Below, piece by piece: positions 21,491 to 36,400 of a stretch of DNA of 64,000 nucleotides. The translations under genes were made by a program, and so were the position numbers. The notes below the pieces were generated by a model. That model saw nothing but the letters and a program-made list of their open reading frames with translations, was not told the DNA's origin and searched no databases. Position 1 is the first letter of the stretch; every line of letters begins with the position of its first letter. Where the stretch lies: NCBI RefSeq assembly GCF_036370855.1, contig NC_088099.1:28363501-28427500 (forward strand). Reading direction: 5' to 3'. The stretch comes from Dromaius novaehollandiae. Its lineage: Eukaryota; Chordata; Aves; Casuariiformes; Dromaiidae.

Positions 21491-24400
21491 TCCTCAAAGC
21501 AAGCCATTAGTGAAAGGACACATAGGAGTCTCCCTTCTCCTCCCTTGCCCTTCTCTCGTAGGCATTTCATGTTCTAGCTAAATATAAACATACCAGAGCA
21601 GAGCCTCTTGCAGAACTGGAGTATCTGAATATGAGCTGCATGAATGCGATGAGCAGAGGAGTGCTGCTTGGGGGGATCAGAAGTACATGGGATGCCAGAG
21701 GAAAGAACAGATTTTAGAGATGTAACAACTGCTATGGGTAGGAGGGGCAACAAAGGACCCTTTCAGAGAGATGCTGGGATTTCTCAGACAACCTTGACCA
21801 TCCTGTCAAGGATCTGCTTATTGACCCTATGGAGTTTGTAAAAAAGCTGCTCCGTAAATTACCTTTTCCTCAGGAATGTGTTTCTGTTAACATCTTGCCT
21901 GGTGAATGCATTGAGATGGGAAGGGAGGGAAGAAGGGCTGGAGAAAAATCATCATCTCCTTTCTTTCCCAACATTATTATTTATGATACTCTATGAGTAT
22001 GTGGGAGCAACAATCAGGGAGCAGAAAGCTGTTTTATTAGGTGCAGAATAAAAAACTCTGAAGGAACTTGCTCATGATGCAGACAACCAATCTGAGAGAC
22101 AAACTTTGCAAACTGTTTCCTAGCAGAAATGTGGGGAATACTGCACCCCAGAGCATGATGACCTGAACCCTGCTAGGCTCTTCCAGCTCGGCCTCCAGCC
22201 TCCTGCATTGTTTTCTAGACAGTTTCCCTCTTTGCATAGTGCTGTGCCTTTGAAAGCTGCATGCTTGTAAAAATACCGCTTTTGGTGGGAATAACCACAG
22301 TTAGTTTTTCTGCATCGGTGACCTGCATGCTAACCCACTGCATTTTGGTGCCATGTCGCATGTAAGGTGTGCTGCATGACACAGAGGCTTGGGGCAGTGG
22401 GGAGGATTTTCTGCTACAGCGTTGCTGAGGAGGTGGCTGGCCATTCCCTCTCTGGAAGGTGTGACAGGAGACTGTCACAGTAAAATCAATTGCAATGACC
22501 TTACGGACATTGCTTTGGAAAGCTGCCATATAGGACAGACTCCCAGCCTCTTTCAACACGTTTCCCATTTCACTAGGACCCAGAGGTGAAGTCCATGGCT
22601 ATTACTCACAGTCAGATCTAGCTGTGGCAGGAGACAAGGTTACTACTTTGTCCATCCTTGCTGCTCCATTCCCAGAAATGCCCACCCCCAGAAGGGGGAA
22701 AGCAGGGAGAGGGCAAGGGAAACACTTCTTAGGCCCTGCCGCTCGCGGCCGGGTGCGCTAATGTGAACCGCGGTTTGGTGCGGTGCCGGTCGCTGAGCTG
22801 CGCTGTGTGGACGCGCTGTCCTTTCTGCACACGCAGCACCTTCTCACGGCATGAGAGGTAGATGTGGGCACCCCTTGAAGACTCATAAGCAGCCCTTGCC
22901 AGGCAGCGATTATATGGAAGAGAGTAGTGATTTTAGGTGCCAAGCAAGATCTTTTCACAGGCAGTGATTTCCAGCCAAATAACCCACTCTGAAAATCAGG
23001 ACCCATTGAGACCTCTCTGGCTAGGCATCAAGAAGATAAGATCTCTTGTTGCTATCGCGGGTCCAGCCTTTAAGTCCCCTTTTCAGTGCTGACTGGCTTT
23101 AGATTGGCCATGGGATGTGGGAAATTGGGAAGGATCTCTTCAGGGGCTCTAAATGGATGCCCCTTTCTGTAGTTTGAGAGCACAGGGAGATGCTTTGTTT
23201 CAGCTTTTTAACTCTGGCAGGGCCTCCCCTCCTCCCCTACAGCCGCCTTCTGCAGTCAGCTGCAGCTGGAAAACCTTTGCTTGACAGCGAGGCAGGAGTG
23301 ACTCAAGAAACGGGCTATTAGGCCCTGTCACAAGCTGTGTTTGAGGTGGTCCCCTGCAGAGTCACTGTGAAGCCAAAGGAGCAGGCTCAGGGCCTTCATT
23401 TCCCAGGCAAATATTAAAATAAAGAAGATAGATAGAGGCTGCTCCTTAAATTTGCTTGTAACCTCTGATAAGAAATACTCTGAGGCCAGAATCTGTCCCA
23501 CCAGGTTTTTAGCAGACTTCTGAGACTTACTAATTGCATTGTTGGTATCTGATGTCTGTGGCAGGTGTACGTTGTTCACTGGGGGACGAAACCTGTTTAC
23601 TTACCCACACTGGCCACTTCAGTGTGCCAAATAGTTATCAATAACTTGCTCTAGGCTTGAATCCTTTGTCATTGCTATTTTTTTTTAAGAGGACAATACC
23701 TAAAGGCGCATCTGCATTATTACAAACCCCGGTTTCTACAGAGCCGTGTAACACTGCGCTGTCAGTAAGTGCTTGGTCATAAACAGAAATCTACAGGTTA
23801 ACAATAAGGCTGTTCATTTGTCTGCAAAAAAACCCTTCTTTGAACTAGTTACTACTCACTGTGGCTCACTGGTTTCATGTAAAAGACATTGAACTTCTGA
23901 AATTCCCTTTCTGTACTGACATGCTGTTGTTTATGTAGGCAAAGATCTGTGGTAACTTTGCATGTAAAGGACATCTGCTTTCATGTTTTGGGGTGTGGAA
24001 ATGTCAGCTCTGGATTTCAGTCAATACGATTTTTTTGTTGTCAAGTTTTCCTTTACTGATGCAGTGATCAGTCAGACATCAACACGGCAAGCAGAAATAA
24101 CGTTGTTTATTGTGCTTTCCACCATTTTTCTGGCTGGAAGATCTCTCTCTCTTTGTGACTGCAAAGCTGTGAAATGGGTTGCCAAAAGATGTTGCCCTTC
24201 TGCTAAATGCTTTAAAAGGTGTAAACTTTCAGTGGAGCCCTGCCTATTCTTCCATTTCTCTTTCCTCCCCCAACACCGAGGCATCAAATCCAACAGTGTA
24301 GTTACACCATAAGCTTGCCATTAAAGAGCTTACCAAACTTTGATGACTGATGGATTCTTTTCTCTGTGAGTGAAATCAGATAAACAGGGACTCTGACAGT

Positions 24401-27400
24401 GTAAAACACAGCTAAAAAGTGTGTGACAAAGCCAATGAGAGGCTTGTAGTTCCTGAGCAGTCTCAGTGCGTGGTGGGATAGATGCAAGGTTTGCAGGTGT
24501 AAGGAAGAGAAAATGGTTTCAGCTAAGCTTTGGACATTGCAGATTAAGCCATGGTTTGCAGGCAGGTTTCAGAATTGCCGAGTCTTTCAATTTAGTGCAA
24601 TCTGAGGCAGTAGGTTTGCTGTCAGAACATGGGAATTAATGTAATATTGGTGGAGGAGCCAGTATTTCAGACCTCCCATGTCCTCTTCTGTTCCATACAG
24701 ATTAGGAAGACATCTGTTCTAATTAAGAGACATGTAACGATGTTGAAATGAAAATTGGTGAATCTGTTCCGCTGATTTGTCTCATTTCTTTAAGCACTGC
24801 ACTTTTAATTGCCACTTTGACATCTTCTCACCCTGATTTAGTCTGAGGACTACTATGCCAGTCTTTAGCTTTTGTAGTGAGCCTCCTCCTGTGAGCTGAA
24901 GAACATTTTTCAGTCCATGGAAGAACTTAATGCTTCACCTGGTATTTTTGCCACTTCCCATAGCATGAGCACGTAGGAGCAGTGTGCCAGCTATGTGCCC
25001 CGTGGCACATCCAGAGCCAGCAGTGAAGGCTCTGCAGCCGTTCCTGTGGCTGATGGGGTGTCTGCCAGGGCTGATTCCCTTCTCTTGGGGAACAGTCCCA
25101 GCAACACAAGTTCCACAACCTCTTTTGCTTATCGTGGAAGGTGCTGTGACAGTTAGGCTCTGGCTGCTGTCCCTGTTGGCTCCACATCTGTACTTGTGGA
25201 AGAGGTGAAAGTCCCAGCCTGTCTTCAGCTTCTCGGAGTCTACTGGATCTGCTGGATGGACTTCTCCCTGTTTCAGATGTTCGAGTGAACTTAAACAGTT
25301 TAAATAGTAGGTCTCTGCTAATACGGCCCTCAGCTGAGGGTGAACAAGCTGCCTTGCCGACAGATCTGAGGGGCTGGGGAGCTCCCACAGAAGATGGTGA
25401 CAGCAATTGGGGAGCACTCTTCTTCTTACATAGCTTTTGTCACAGTCCGGGTCTGTCTGCACTGTAGATCTCCTCCATAGTTACATCGCTTCCTCTTCTG
25501 TGTCAACAAATTGGGCTGTTCCAGGACTATGATACATTTTGGCTTCGTATCAAGGAGAAAAGATCCATTAGAGGTCCATAGTTTGTGTTGTCTTTATAGC
25601 TCATGTTTAATGCATTGCCTTCCACCACAGCTGTCACCAAGCAGAATCAGTGCTAGGCAATGTAAAGTTACCCCTCTTTAGCTATTTTAAGGAGCCCATC
25701 AGAATTAACTTTGTTTACACTAGTCTTCATGTTGCATCTCCTTCTCTGTGAAAGGCTTTTGCTTCCACCACTTGTTTAGCAAGTGATGAAATGCCATAAA
25801 AAAGCACATTCAACTTCATTTCCAGTGTCTAGGTGTATGTATCTGTTCTCTTCCTTGAGTAGTGCTGTAGTTGTGACACTGTGACAATGTGAACAAGGCA
25901 AGGTTTGCAGAACGGGGTAATACCTTTTATTAAACAAACTCATGTGGTGAGGGGAAGAAAGCACACAAGCTCTCAAGCTCCTGAGTGCTTCTTCATGCTG
26001 AAATAAAAGCAGCGGTTATATGGGGCAGTCTGATAGCAGGTAATATCTCTTCATGACACCCTTGTTTTGCCTATATTCTTTTATTAAGGTATCGTGGCTA
26101 TAATGGTACAAAGGGACAGGGACTGTTTTTTTTCCCAGTCTCCAGTAGTGCTAAAGGGCTTAGAAGTGGATGTCTGCTATGTGTCACTCGATTTAGGGTT
26201 CCTTGACACAGCAGTGTGAACGGGCTATAGTGCAAATGCGCTCTCAAGCCATTATGCTTTTGGGCTTTTATAGTAGTCCCCTAGAGGTCAGTATAGCCTA
26301 AGTTTTGAAGTGACTTGCAGGGATGATAACCACTGTGGGAATGGTAACAACGACTTTGCTTCAGACCTGCAAGACTGGTGCTTTGCTCTCTTGCAACCTC
26401 AGTTCTTGCCGGGGAAGCGGTCAGACTGGGTTAAAAGGAATCATGCATGGGACAAAAGCCCTGCTTTGGACAGGGACGGGCTGAGAGCTTGTCGTGGAGA
26501 AAGACCGTGAGGAGGAGGGGACAGAAGCAGCCTAAAAATCAAGACTGGCATTGTCAAAACTGCATAGGGCAATGGGAGCTGGTGCCCACCACTCTTAGCC
26601 CGGGTGGCACACATCCGTCCTGGGACCCCAGGGGCCATGCGATAGCCGGCCCAGGCCCCTCCAGAGAAGGCCTTTCTACCACTGTTAGCATGTCTGGTGC
26701 TTGGTGTGAATCACTGCAGAAAGCGGGAGAGCTGGCTCTTGCACATGTCAAAAAGGCCAGTTTAGCCAAAGTGTTTCACTGGTTTAAAAGAGCAGAGCAA
26801 GAAACGGTCCCCTCGCCATTCATTAGGATATTATCACTTCAGCTGCTGAAGTAGCACTAGGAAGAAGCATGCTTTAAAAACAAGCCTCATTTACCAAAGC
26901 CTGTAAGCAAATGGCTTTAAGCTTGTGCTTAAAGGCCAGTGCTTGGTGAACCAGGACCCCGTCAATGAATGCCTTGCCTAATCTAGTGCCCCTGCATACA
27001 CAGCGTGAGGTCTCTGAGCTGTGCAGTTGGGTGGGTTTGGATTTGTCCTCTTTTATGAGGCAGAAAAAAAGCTTCATGCTTTGCTTTGCTTTAGATTGTG
27101 GGGTAGGAATATCAGCTTCTTCCTTTCTGTTTTTCTGTGGAGAAGTGCCATGGAAAGCTGTAGCCAAAACAGCAGCCAGTCCTTCCAGAGAGGCGCAGAA
27201 GATATGAGACATGGTGTCCACATGATGCAACCCTCTGGGTTGTTACCACTGGAGAGTGGCTGTGGAGATTTTATTACCGCTGGCATCAGGAGCGATGTCA
27301 CATCGGAGTAAGCTACACTGCAGCCACGTTTTGTGTGTGCCTGTGTCTACACTCCAGGGTTGCAGTGGGTTTGCTGCTATTCACACTGGTCTGCACCAGT

Positions 27401-30400
27401 AGCCTCCCTGATGCCTAAATGGCCTCTACCGTGCTGCAATCAGTGAGCAGATGTCACCTCTCTGCATGCACAGGCTCCTGCAACGCAAAACTAGCTAGTG
27501 TGTGTACCCATTTTACCTGCCACCCCTGCCCAGGACTGGAGGTGGAGTTGTGTTTTTCCTGGACCTTTTCAGCTTATGGATTTGAAATAGTCATGTGATG
27601 GAGCCCAATGGTGTCACATTCAAACAGAGGACTGGAGGCTGACAAGCCAGCTGAGGACAGCCACTGCATGTCCTACATGTCAGTTTTCTGCAGAACCAAG
27701 AGAAGGACAGAGCTTTGGCACAAGACACCAGCACAGACTTAAACTAAAGGGCATGGAGGAAATCCTGAGTGATGAGTCCACCCTAGATGTCCCAGAAATC
27801 CAGGAGCTGGAGCAGAGCCCAGACCAAGACCCTAATTCCCGTTGCCAGCCTTTGGGAATGCTTGGACTTCTAGCAGGCAGCCCAGCAGGGGAGACCAGAC
27901 ACCAGCGCTGCATTTGCCTGTAGGAGACTGTCAGTGCCTGCACAGACATGGAGCTGGCATTATATTCCTCAGTGCTGAGTGTTGCTATCTTGAATGCTTG
28001 AAAGCTAGCATTCACCCAATGTACTGCTCACCCTCTCCCCAGCTACAGCTGCAGGCTAAATAATGGGCAAAAAGAGCCTCTTTCTTGCCAGTTTTTCTCC
28101 TGGTCCGTGTGCCCAGAACGGCGGCTGCATTTTTCCCCATTGTTTAGCTGGCCACCCTCCAAGCACGGGTCTCCTTTTTTCTCAGCATCCTCTAGGCCAT
28201 ACACTCAGATGCAGCAAGGACATTTGTTGAGAACTGAGAGTCATATGGTTCACTGAAGAGGGCAGGTTGTACTTGAAACACAGAGGATTCATATAGAAAA
28301 AACGGTGTCATTTTTCATCCCATCGCAGTGTCCCTTTTAATCAGACTAGGAAATTTTTTATTGGCTCTTCTTGAAGGCTTTTATTTTCCCATTTCTTTGT
28401 GTTTGCTCTTTATCTTTTTGTTTTTGCACAACCTTTATCAGAGCAGGTTTTGAATTTACTGAGAGTCATGTAGCAGCAACGGGGAGTGGCAGCCCAGCAG
28501 CTGTGAGAGCCAAGCACGTGAGCCCGTGCCCCACTTATATCTCATGACGAAGGCAGCTGGTCGGTGATCCAGCTGCAAGGAGCTTTCCTGGCTGCAGTGT
28601 CTAAGGTGGATGACCAGGATGTCTATCACATCTCTCCTCTGTGTGCCACCGGCTTCAGGAAGTGCATGCCTAAACCTTGCCAAATCCAGCTCTGATTTTC
28701 AGCTTTCTGAAGCTTTGGCTTGTCAATGTAGCAGACCGTGCCAAAATATTTATGCAAAGCATAAATTACAAAGCAAAAACACATGGACGTCTTCTCACCT
28801 CCGTGAAATGTCTGAACCTGAGTGCAAGACAGCTTTATGGTTGCAGTAAGCTTTGAGCTGGAGATGTTAAATGGGATAATAAAGTGCTTGCCGAGACCTT
28901 TCAAACTGCTGGGCAGGACTTCCTTCCCCATAGTCCCAGAACACGGGTGCATGTTTTCCCAGCTCTGCAGGGTAGCGGGGGTCACCATTCTGGGAACGAC
29001 TGCAGTATGGCTCTTGCGAGGTTCCCTTTGGCTTTGTATATGTGTCATTTCTTTGTTGCGTCATCAAAAAAGGAAGGGAGGGAACTACCTGCAGAACCGG
29101 TAATGCAATTGCTAGCCTGGCCTCATCAGAGCTCCCTGAACCGTACCAAGCACACATGAGCAGTTAATTAGATAACTGGCCCCGTGCAGTGTCTCTGGTA
29201 AAAGATAGATTGCAGCACAGCAGCAAATCAGCAAAGGCACTTGCTGCCAGCCCTGTGAACCTGGTTTCATGCATCAGTGCCCAAAAGAGCCTGGGAGGGA
29301 AAGTAGGAAGAAGCTCACCTTCTCCAGGGTCTTCAGAAATTCCTGCGAGGCTGTGAAGATAGCATCTCAGATCTGGGGGCGGGGGGTGAGAAAAGTGCTG
29401 TCTTTGTTCCTGTGGAAACTAAACAATGAACAGCAGCGTGTTACTTTTCTTGCTTTACAGGGGTGGAAGTTCATTCAGTCAGAGCTGGAGGAACAGCGGT
29501 GGCAACCTCCGACCTGCAGGCTGCCACTTGAGATAATGGAAAAGAGGGCCAAGGAGGGGGGGCCACAGACCCCACCTCGAAGTGGACTGTGGTTCAGGAG
29601 CTGAAGGTGTATCTGAGACAAGGAAAGGGAATGATAATAGGAGAAAACGAAAGGCCTGGCAGCCCAGGAAGAGGGCATCACGATAGCTAACAAGTGACTG
29701 GTGGAGAAGGGAATCAGGTTGCTCTGCAATGGGACTGAAGAAGATTCTGTGATAATCGAGTGCAGATATGGAAATGTAGCAGCTGCCGATGGAAAAGCAG
29801 GCAAACACGGCTATAGCATGTATGTCTGAGCAGCAGTCACTCGCCTGCACCTCTTCCCCCTTCTCATCATCCCTCAGCACAGTGCTTCATGCCTGGTCCT
29901 CCACTGGCCACCTTCTGCTCCCAGAGCTACAGTCGGTTCCTGTGCTCCCTCCCTTCCCTTCACTTCTGCTCTTGCAGGAGAAAAGGCATTTTCAGGAAAT
30001 AAATCCTTGCACCTAAGCACCAGCCTGCTGCCACGGTGCTCCACACCAAACCTGCTAGCACACCAAGAGAAATGGCTATTTGCTGCTGTGTGAGACATTT
30101 CTGCAGCTCTTTGTCTAAGACCCCTGCACCCTCTGCACCACCTGCCGCCACATCCATTTGCACAGTTCGGGGTGTTGTACACATTATCACTGTTTGCACT
30201 TTTGCAACCGACTATTCTTTAAGAACAATAAAGTCATGTTTTCCTTCCTAATAAAGAAATTTCTTCCCTCCCACTGGCCCCATGGCATTGCTCTCTGTGC
30301 AATGTATAGGAAGGTTTGCCTATAGACAAGGAACCTTCTCAGGCCTGCAAGCCACTGTGCTCACCCCAGCTGAGCCCTAAGAATTAATGGGACAGCAATG

Positions 30401-33400
30401 CTGAGAGTTCATACAAACACAAAGCAAAGTGGATGAACGCTGCCATTCAGTCACCTGTGTTGGCCTGACACATGCTGGTGTATCGAAATTCAGACAGGCA
30501 AGCAAATTACACAAAAGATGTCATAGCCCCAAATCCCCTGACCTCATGTCAAAATGCTTTCCTTAGCATAAAAGTGAAAGGGATACTAGATAATATGTTT
30601 CTGACAGCTACCACTGAAGCCAGGATGTCTGATGGGCAGCTCATATGGTCTTGCAGGTCCCTGGACCTCTGCCTCCCATGCTCAATAAGCCACTCTTGTC
30701 TTTTCAAGTGGTGAGCATAGCACGACACCTTACAGTGATTCAAGACCACTGCTGCTTGGCAGAGTAAAGCCTCCAGTTAGCACCTGTCACCTAACCTTCA
30801 TTCCTCAAAATGCACATACCACTCTTACCCTGCAGCTGCCCCTGCAGTACTTAAATAGCTTCAGCCTACAATTCCAGTATCCCATTAAATGATTCATTAG
30901 CCATGATAATAGAGGTGAAGGAGAAGAATGCTGATAACCACTAGCTTCCATTTTAACCATTCTGGCAAATGACCTTGACATTAAGGAAAACAGATGAGAA
31001 TTCCTGAAAAATTTCAAGCAGTCTGAATTTCTCCAAGTAATCTCCATTAGCCTTGGTAGACTTATGCTAGAGCACAATGTAAAAATAGCTCTTTCTGTGG
31101 ATAAGCACTGAGGGACAGGGCAGAGAGCAAACAAAGTGAATGAGGACTACCTGTCTACTCCCATGCAATCCCAGCCATCAGCAACCACTACTGCTGATGA
31201 CCGGTGAGTCTTATAACGTGACGACAGCAGAGTACAGCCGCCTCTCAGCTGCCTGGCAGCCAGTCTGCAAGGATGAAATCTGCTGACAGTGGCCATTCAG
31301 AGCAGGACCTGTGGGTTTCCCAGACGTGGTGGCCACATGCTTCTGAACGTACAACGGCACTCTCAGAGTTATGTGCTCTACTGACAACTCCACTGTCAGC
31401 CTCCAGGACAGTAGCACGCACTGGTCATAGCACAGTTCACAGCCTCCCTGATCATCAGCACTGCCCTTCCCTACTAGCTGAGGTACGTATTTCTCCATGA
31501 ATTCTCTCCTGAAATGTTTGCTCACTCTGCTCTTCCGCTGTCTCATTTCCTTTGCTGTCCTCCTGCAGAGAGGACAAGTTGCAGTTGCTACTATTGCTAC
31601 CAAAAGCTGCAGCCAAAATAGGTTGGCAGAGCAGCCACGTGGCTCACCAGGCCACAGCCAGCTGGCAGGAACACATCGGCAAGAGCCATTGCCTGCGCAG
31701 TGAGCAGCAATGTTGCATGTGGAGCTGTCTTGGCCATGGCAGCCGATCAGGGTTTCGCAGATCGTGGAAGTCCCTGAGAAGCAGGACACGGTGGGAAGCC
31801 AGCAGGGCTCGTAGAGTCTGACCTACCAGATGTGGAAGGTAGACACTCATGGATATTTTCTCCTTCATATCCTATTGGTCCCATATGAAAATTCACCATA
31901 TGAAGTAGGTCAGACTCACCCAGGAAAGAAATCCCTACATGAGGATGAAACAATTTATTCCAGCAATCATTTCGATGTAGAAGCAGCAAAAGGCTGCTTT
32001 AATGTCCCTCCTTTGCTGTGACTGTTTGCATCCCTTCAACACGACATGAAGTGTTCCTGCACTCGCATTGTAAGGGTTAGCTGAGCAATGGAAGACTCAG
32101 CAGCACTTCTTAAAGTAAAGGAACTCATAGTTGGTGGAGAAGTGCACGTAGTGAAAGTCTTCCAGGTCTGCAGGTGGGTTGCTACTGGGCAAACCCACAG
32201 ACACACTGGGTTTGTATCATCTGGGAATACACTGAACAGAAAATGCTTTGTTCCTCTGCAATGGATCTGACCCCTTGGCAAGTTAGCACTCAGAGTAAGT
32301 AGTGCCACTGTCTTTGTTTACTGATAAACTTGCTAAGAGTTTTGATTGATTTTATTGGCATAGCTCAGCAGTTATGAGAGCCTCATGAAAGTGTATAGAG
32401 CAAAAATCCAGTCTCTTCTTCTGCTTAATCCGTGAATCTAAGCTGATTTTCAGCCAGTTCCTGCTCTTTTTGTCTAACCAACCTCTACTTCAGCATAGAG
32501 AACTCTCACAGATTTCTGGCCAACCCTTTTCCTTCGGTCTTCAGGATTTGGTGGTTCAGAGGCCCCCACCATAGTGCCTCGGCACTGCCTGCGAACCCCC
32601 GTACGTGACTGTCAAAGGTGCTCAGAAGGGCAGGTGACACAAATGAACCTTGAACAACCTGGCGCTGATACCAGTAAGTCTAGCAGCAGCACATGAGGCC
32701 TCGACAACCCGCTTGGGAGGCTGCACAAAGCCTTGGGCAGAGGACATGTTCTGACCTCACCCCGCTGGAGTCGGTGCCTGAGCAAGCTCGTGTAAAAGCA
32801 GCTCATGTGGAGCTGCGTGAGCCGCAGGTTCGCCGTGCGGAGGCGGCACCGACATGCACCGCGTGCTGTGCGCTCCCTCGCTGGGGGCCAGTGCCAGCTC
32901 CCTGGCAGCACTCAGCGCTGCCCGGCTCCTTTCTCAAGAGTGGCAGGCAGTGCCTGGCCAGTGTAGGAGGCGGCCGCTCCAGCTCTGCCCTAGTGGCTCG
33001 TGCCTGTCCTCGGACCAGTTTGCTGCTCCGCAGTGGCTCTGGTACAGCTCTCTGTGGAGCTGTGCCGTGAAATGAGCTGGGTTAAAAAAACAACGGCAAC
33101 AACCAGGTTTCTGGTTTCCTTTGAAGGGCTGTTTTTAACCTAGATCATTTTAGCAGCTCATTTACAGTCGTGCTGGCTCAACTTAGGGCACAGGGGCAAG
33201 GGGGCCAGGGACGGGGTATTGGGGACAGGACAGGTGGGGATGTCCTTGGCCAGCTTTGCTGCCAAAGCTGATGTCTCATGGAACAACAACCTTACATCTT
33301 GGCCTCCCTAGAAGCTCTCTCTACTCTTCTCTGGGTCCCATCACTTTACTGTCAGATTCCTGCACTGCTTGAAGGACTTGCATTTCCCTTCAGGGAGTAA

Positions 33401-36400
33401 ATAGTTCACGTAGTTGGCATTTATTCTGTCATGGTATATGTGGAACTATCATTAACATTAACAGGAATGACACATCCCTCCAGCAGAGAATAATCTGCTT
33501 AATGGCTAGATAAGAAAGGTGTGTGTGTTAAGTTGCAGGCAGCTAGTCAGCTTGATGATATATTTTTCCCTTTGATAAAACTGAAAATCATTTCAAAACA
33601 GGAAATGAATTTTCCCTCTTTTTGTTCAATGGCTTCCACAAATATAAACCCACCCCTTGACAATACATAGAATCTCCATTGTAAATGAAATATTTATAGG
33701 AGCGGAAGTGCTGTAGATGTCTTAATTTGATACCAGCTTCTGGTTTTGTAAGAGTGATGGATTCTGAAGTGACAGATAGCCTGGAACAAAATTTATCTCA
33801 ACTCACACTCTGTGCTGCTCCATGGACAGCTTTTACAGGCTACCAAACAAGATAGATTTTATCACTCAGGATGTGCACAGGTGAAAGTGGCATATATTAG
33901 AGATTAAGTTAATGGGTGCTGTATCCACCGCTGTGATAGGCATGCAGGTATCAGGGTGTGGGATGCAGTAATAACATTAAAGCATTGAAGGTTTGTACAC
34001 TGGAAAGTGGAAGAGCAAGTCGATTTGAAAGAAGGCTGAAAAATTCAGATGCATGATAGGTACTTGCTTTGTAGAGGTATGTGTACCTCCAAATATTTAG
34101 CTATGGTCAAGCAGAGATTAAAATCTGGGTGCATTTCATCAGAAAATTCAAATCAGTTGTGCTTAAGCCCATGCTATCCTTTTAATAGCTGAAGTTCTGG
34201 CTACAGATTGACTTAAATAAGGTAGAGGTTCTTTGTTATACATTTTAATAAATGAAATGGAAATAAAGCAATAGAAAACAGGAACTAGGGAAAAGAATAA
34301 TTAGGTATCAAATAGCAGCAAGGCCTGGAACTATGATTGGAACTGCTGCCTTCTCTGTTACACATTCAGCTCTTCAATAGATGTATTAGCAGTTGTTATT
34401 TTTCAGTATTTAGAGTGCATATACCACCATACTGCCAAAATAAATTTTTTAAGAATGCATGCAATATGCAGCCCCTGTGCACACAGTAGCAGCAGCAACA
34501 TTAGCAGACTATAGCATTAACTAGATGAGACCCACATTTTTGGAGACAGTCTAGTTCAAGCAGGACTTCATCCTGCATTTTGGCCATTCATTTTGCTCCA
34601 GCAGTGCTCTCTCCGTTGTGCCAATGCAACTGTTTGTCAGGGTCCACAGGAAACAGGACTAGAGGCCTGAACTGCATTAAAAACAACCCTGCATGCACCC
34701 AAGGTCCCACCAAATTTGTGACCCAGGTTGGCTCGCCAGGCTGGTTCACCTTTCGGCCCACAAGCAAGAGTGATGGAAGAACAAGGAGGTGTTTCTAAGA
34801 GGCAATGAATAGAAAAGGAAGAAGCCACTGCTGAAGGAAATACGTGTCAAGTAACTGCTGAAGATGACTGCCTGCCAGTTCTCCTGCAAACGCTTCACTG
34901 GTGTTTGTTTCTGGACATGGATATCTGTTCTGAGTTGCAGCAAACTCTGAATTGCAGGATGAGGTTATACATGAACAGTAACGAATGTTCAAGTACTTGT
35001 ATTCATAACTGTCTTAATCGATGAATATTAAGATACTACTAAAAGTGCAAGAATAGAGTTTAAGCTCCCTTTGGTTGTTTCAAGATCACAAAGGGATCTT
35101 GAGGAAACAGGACAAAGGGAGTTAGAGTTTCCCTTCCCTGCACAAATTTCCCCCATTGCCATCTCCACCATTCACACTGAATAAGCTCTTCTCCCACTGC
35201 CCGCCACTGAGCAGCTCTTGGATGCCAAAAAAGAATAAAAATCAGGCCAGATATGTGGAGTCTAAGCAAGAGTTAGAATGAAACCCTCAGCCTGAGGAGC
35301 TCACCTGAAGCCGTGGGACTAGTCTGAGCCGGAGGAGAACGGGACCTGGCGCCCTGGTCTACCACCTAATGCACCCACAAACCTGGGGGCAGCTGGGCTT
35401 CTCCAAAAGAGAAGCAGCTCAGTTTCAGTTAACTGGACATGTACTAGGCTCACACTAAAGTGCAGGCAAACCAGAAGCCAAAGGAATATCATCCTTGATA
35501 TTTTGTTTAAAAAACAGCTTCCCATATAAGCCATGCATGCTACAGCTGTATATGCTACAGCCTGATAATTAACAGCTTGTTGATTATGTCTGGGATATAT
35601 AATAAAAACATTGTATGCTGTCTTCTCCTTTCTCCATCCCAAATAGGGACTTATTATGAGTGCATTACAGGACAGGAAAGGATGATACTAACTCCTCGCA
35701 TGGGTTATCTCCAGCAGAGGTTACAAAGTAAGGGGATAAAAAATCATTACAAGCAGATACCTGAGTCTATCTCTAGCTCTTTGCCTCCATCTGTCTTTGC
35801 AGTTTCTGACCTGCCACGTGAGACTGCTTCCCATGGGGAAAGCAGCTTCAGCATATCTTCTTCACCCTCCCCCCCCGCATCCTGACTAGTCCTGGGGGGG
35901 CAAGGAGGGAAGCAGGAGCCAGGGTGCTCCAGTCTGCCCTCCCCTTGGCTGTTGCAGCTGTAGCTCTGTGCACTGCTGCATGCAGTGGCAAAGCTGCCGT
36001 GGAGCTGCAGTACAAAGCCAGGAGGACAAAGAAATTGGTGCCTTGCAACAATGTGCATTAATATGCAATCTGCCTTCTGAGGTGTTTTCCTGAAACTGTA
36101 ATCTCAGAGGATACCTCTTCTTTCATCAGCTTTTGAGACCAAAGGATTGTCCTGGAAAAGCACTGTGCTGCCTGACATCAGGACAACAAAGCTCACCCAC
36201 AGAACAGAGGCTTGTGAGAGCTTCAAGTCGTAGCTCTTCTTCACTTAACACAAATAACAAGGAGCATTCATGAAAAAGCTTAGCATGGCCGGGGGGGGGG
36301 GGGGGGGGAGGGGGCGAACTGAAAACACAATCATTCTGCTGCTTAAAGAGTGCTAGACTGTTGCAGACTCATCCTACCATTTTTGGCTGTCCAATATTAT

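Noticed and set aside
24927..25462. Two overlapping minus-strand frames of 159 and 175 codons
   Set aside because: They overlap in different frames on the same strand, neither resembles a known protein, and both look like chance products of locally GC-richer sequence.
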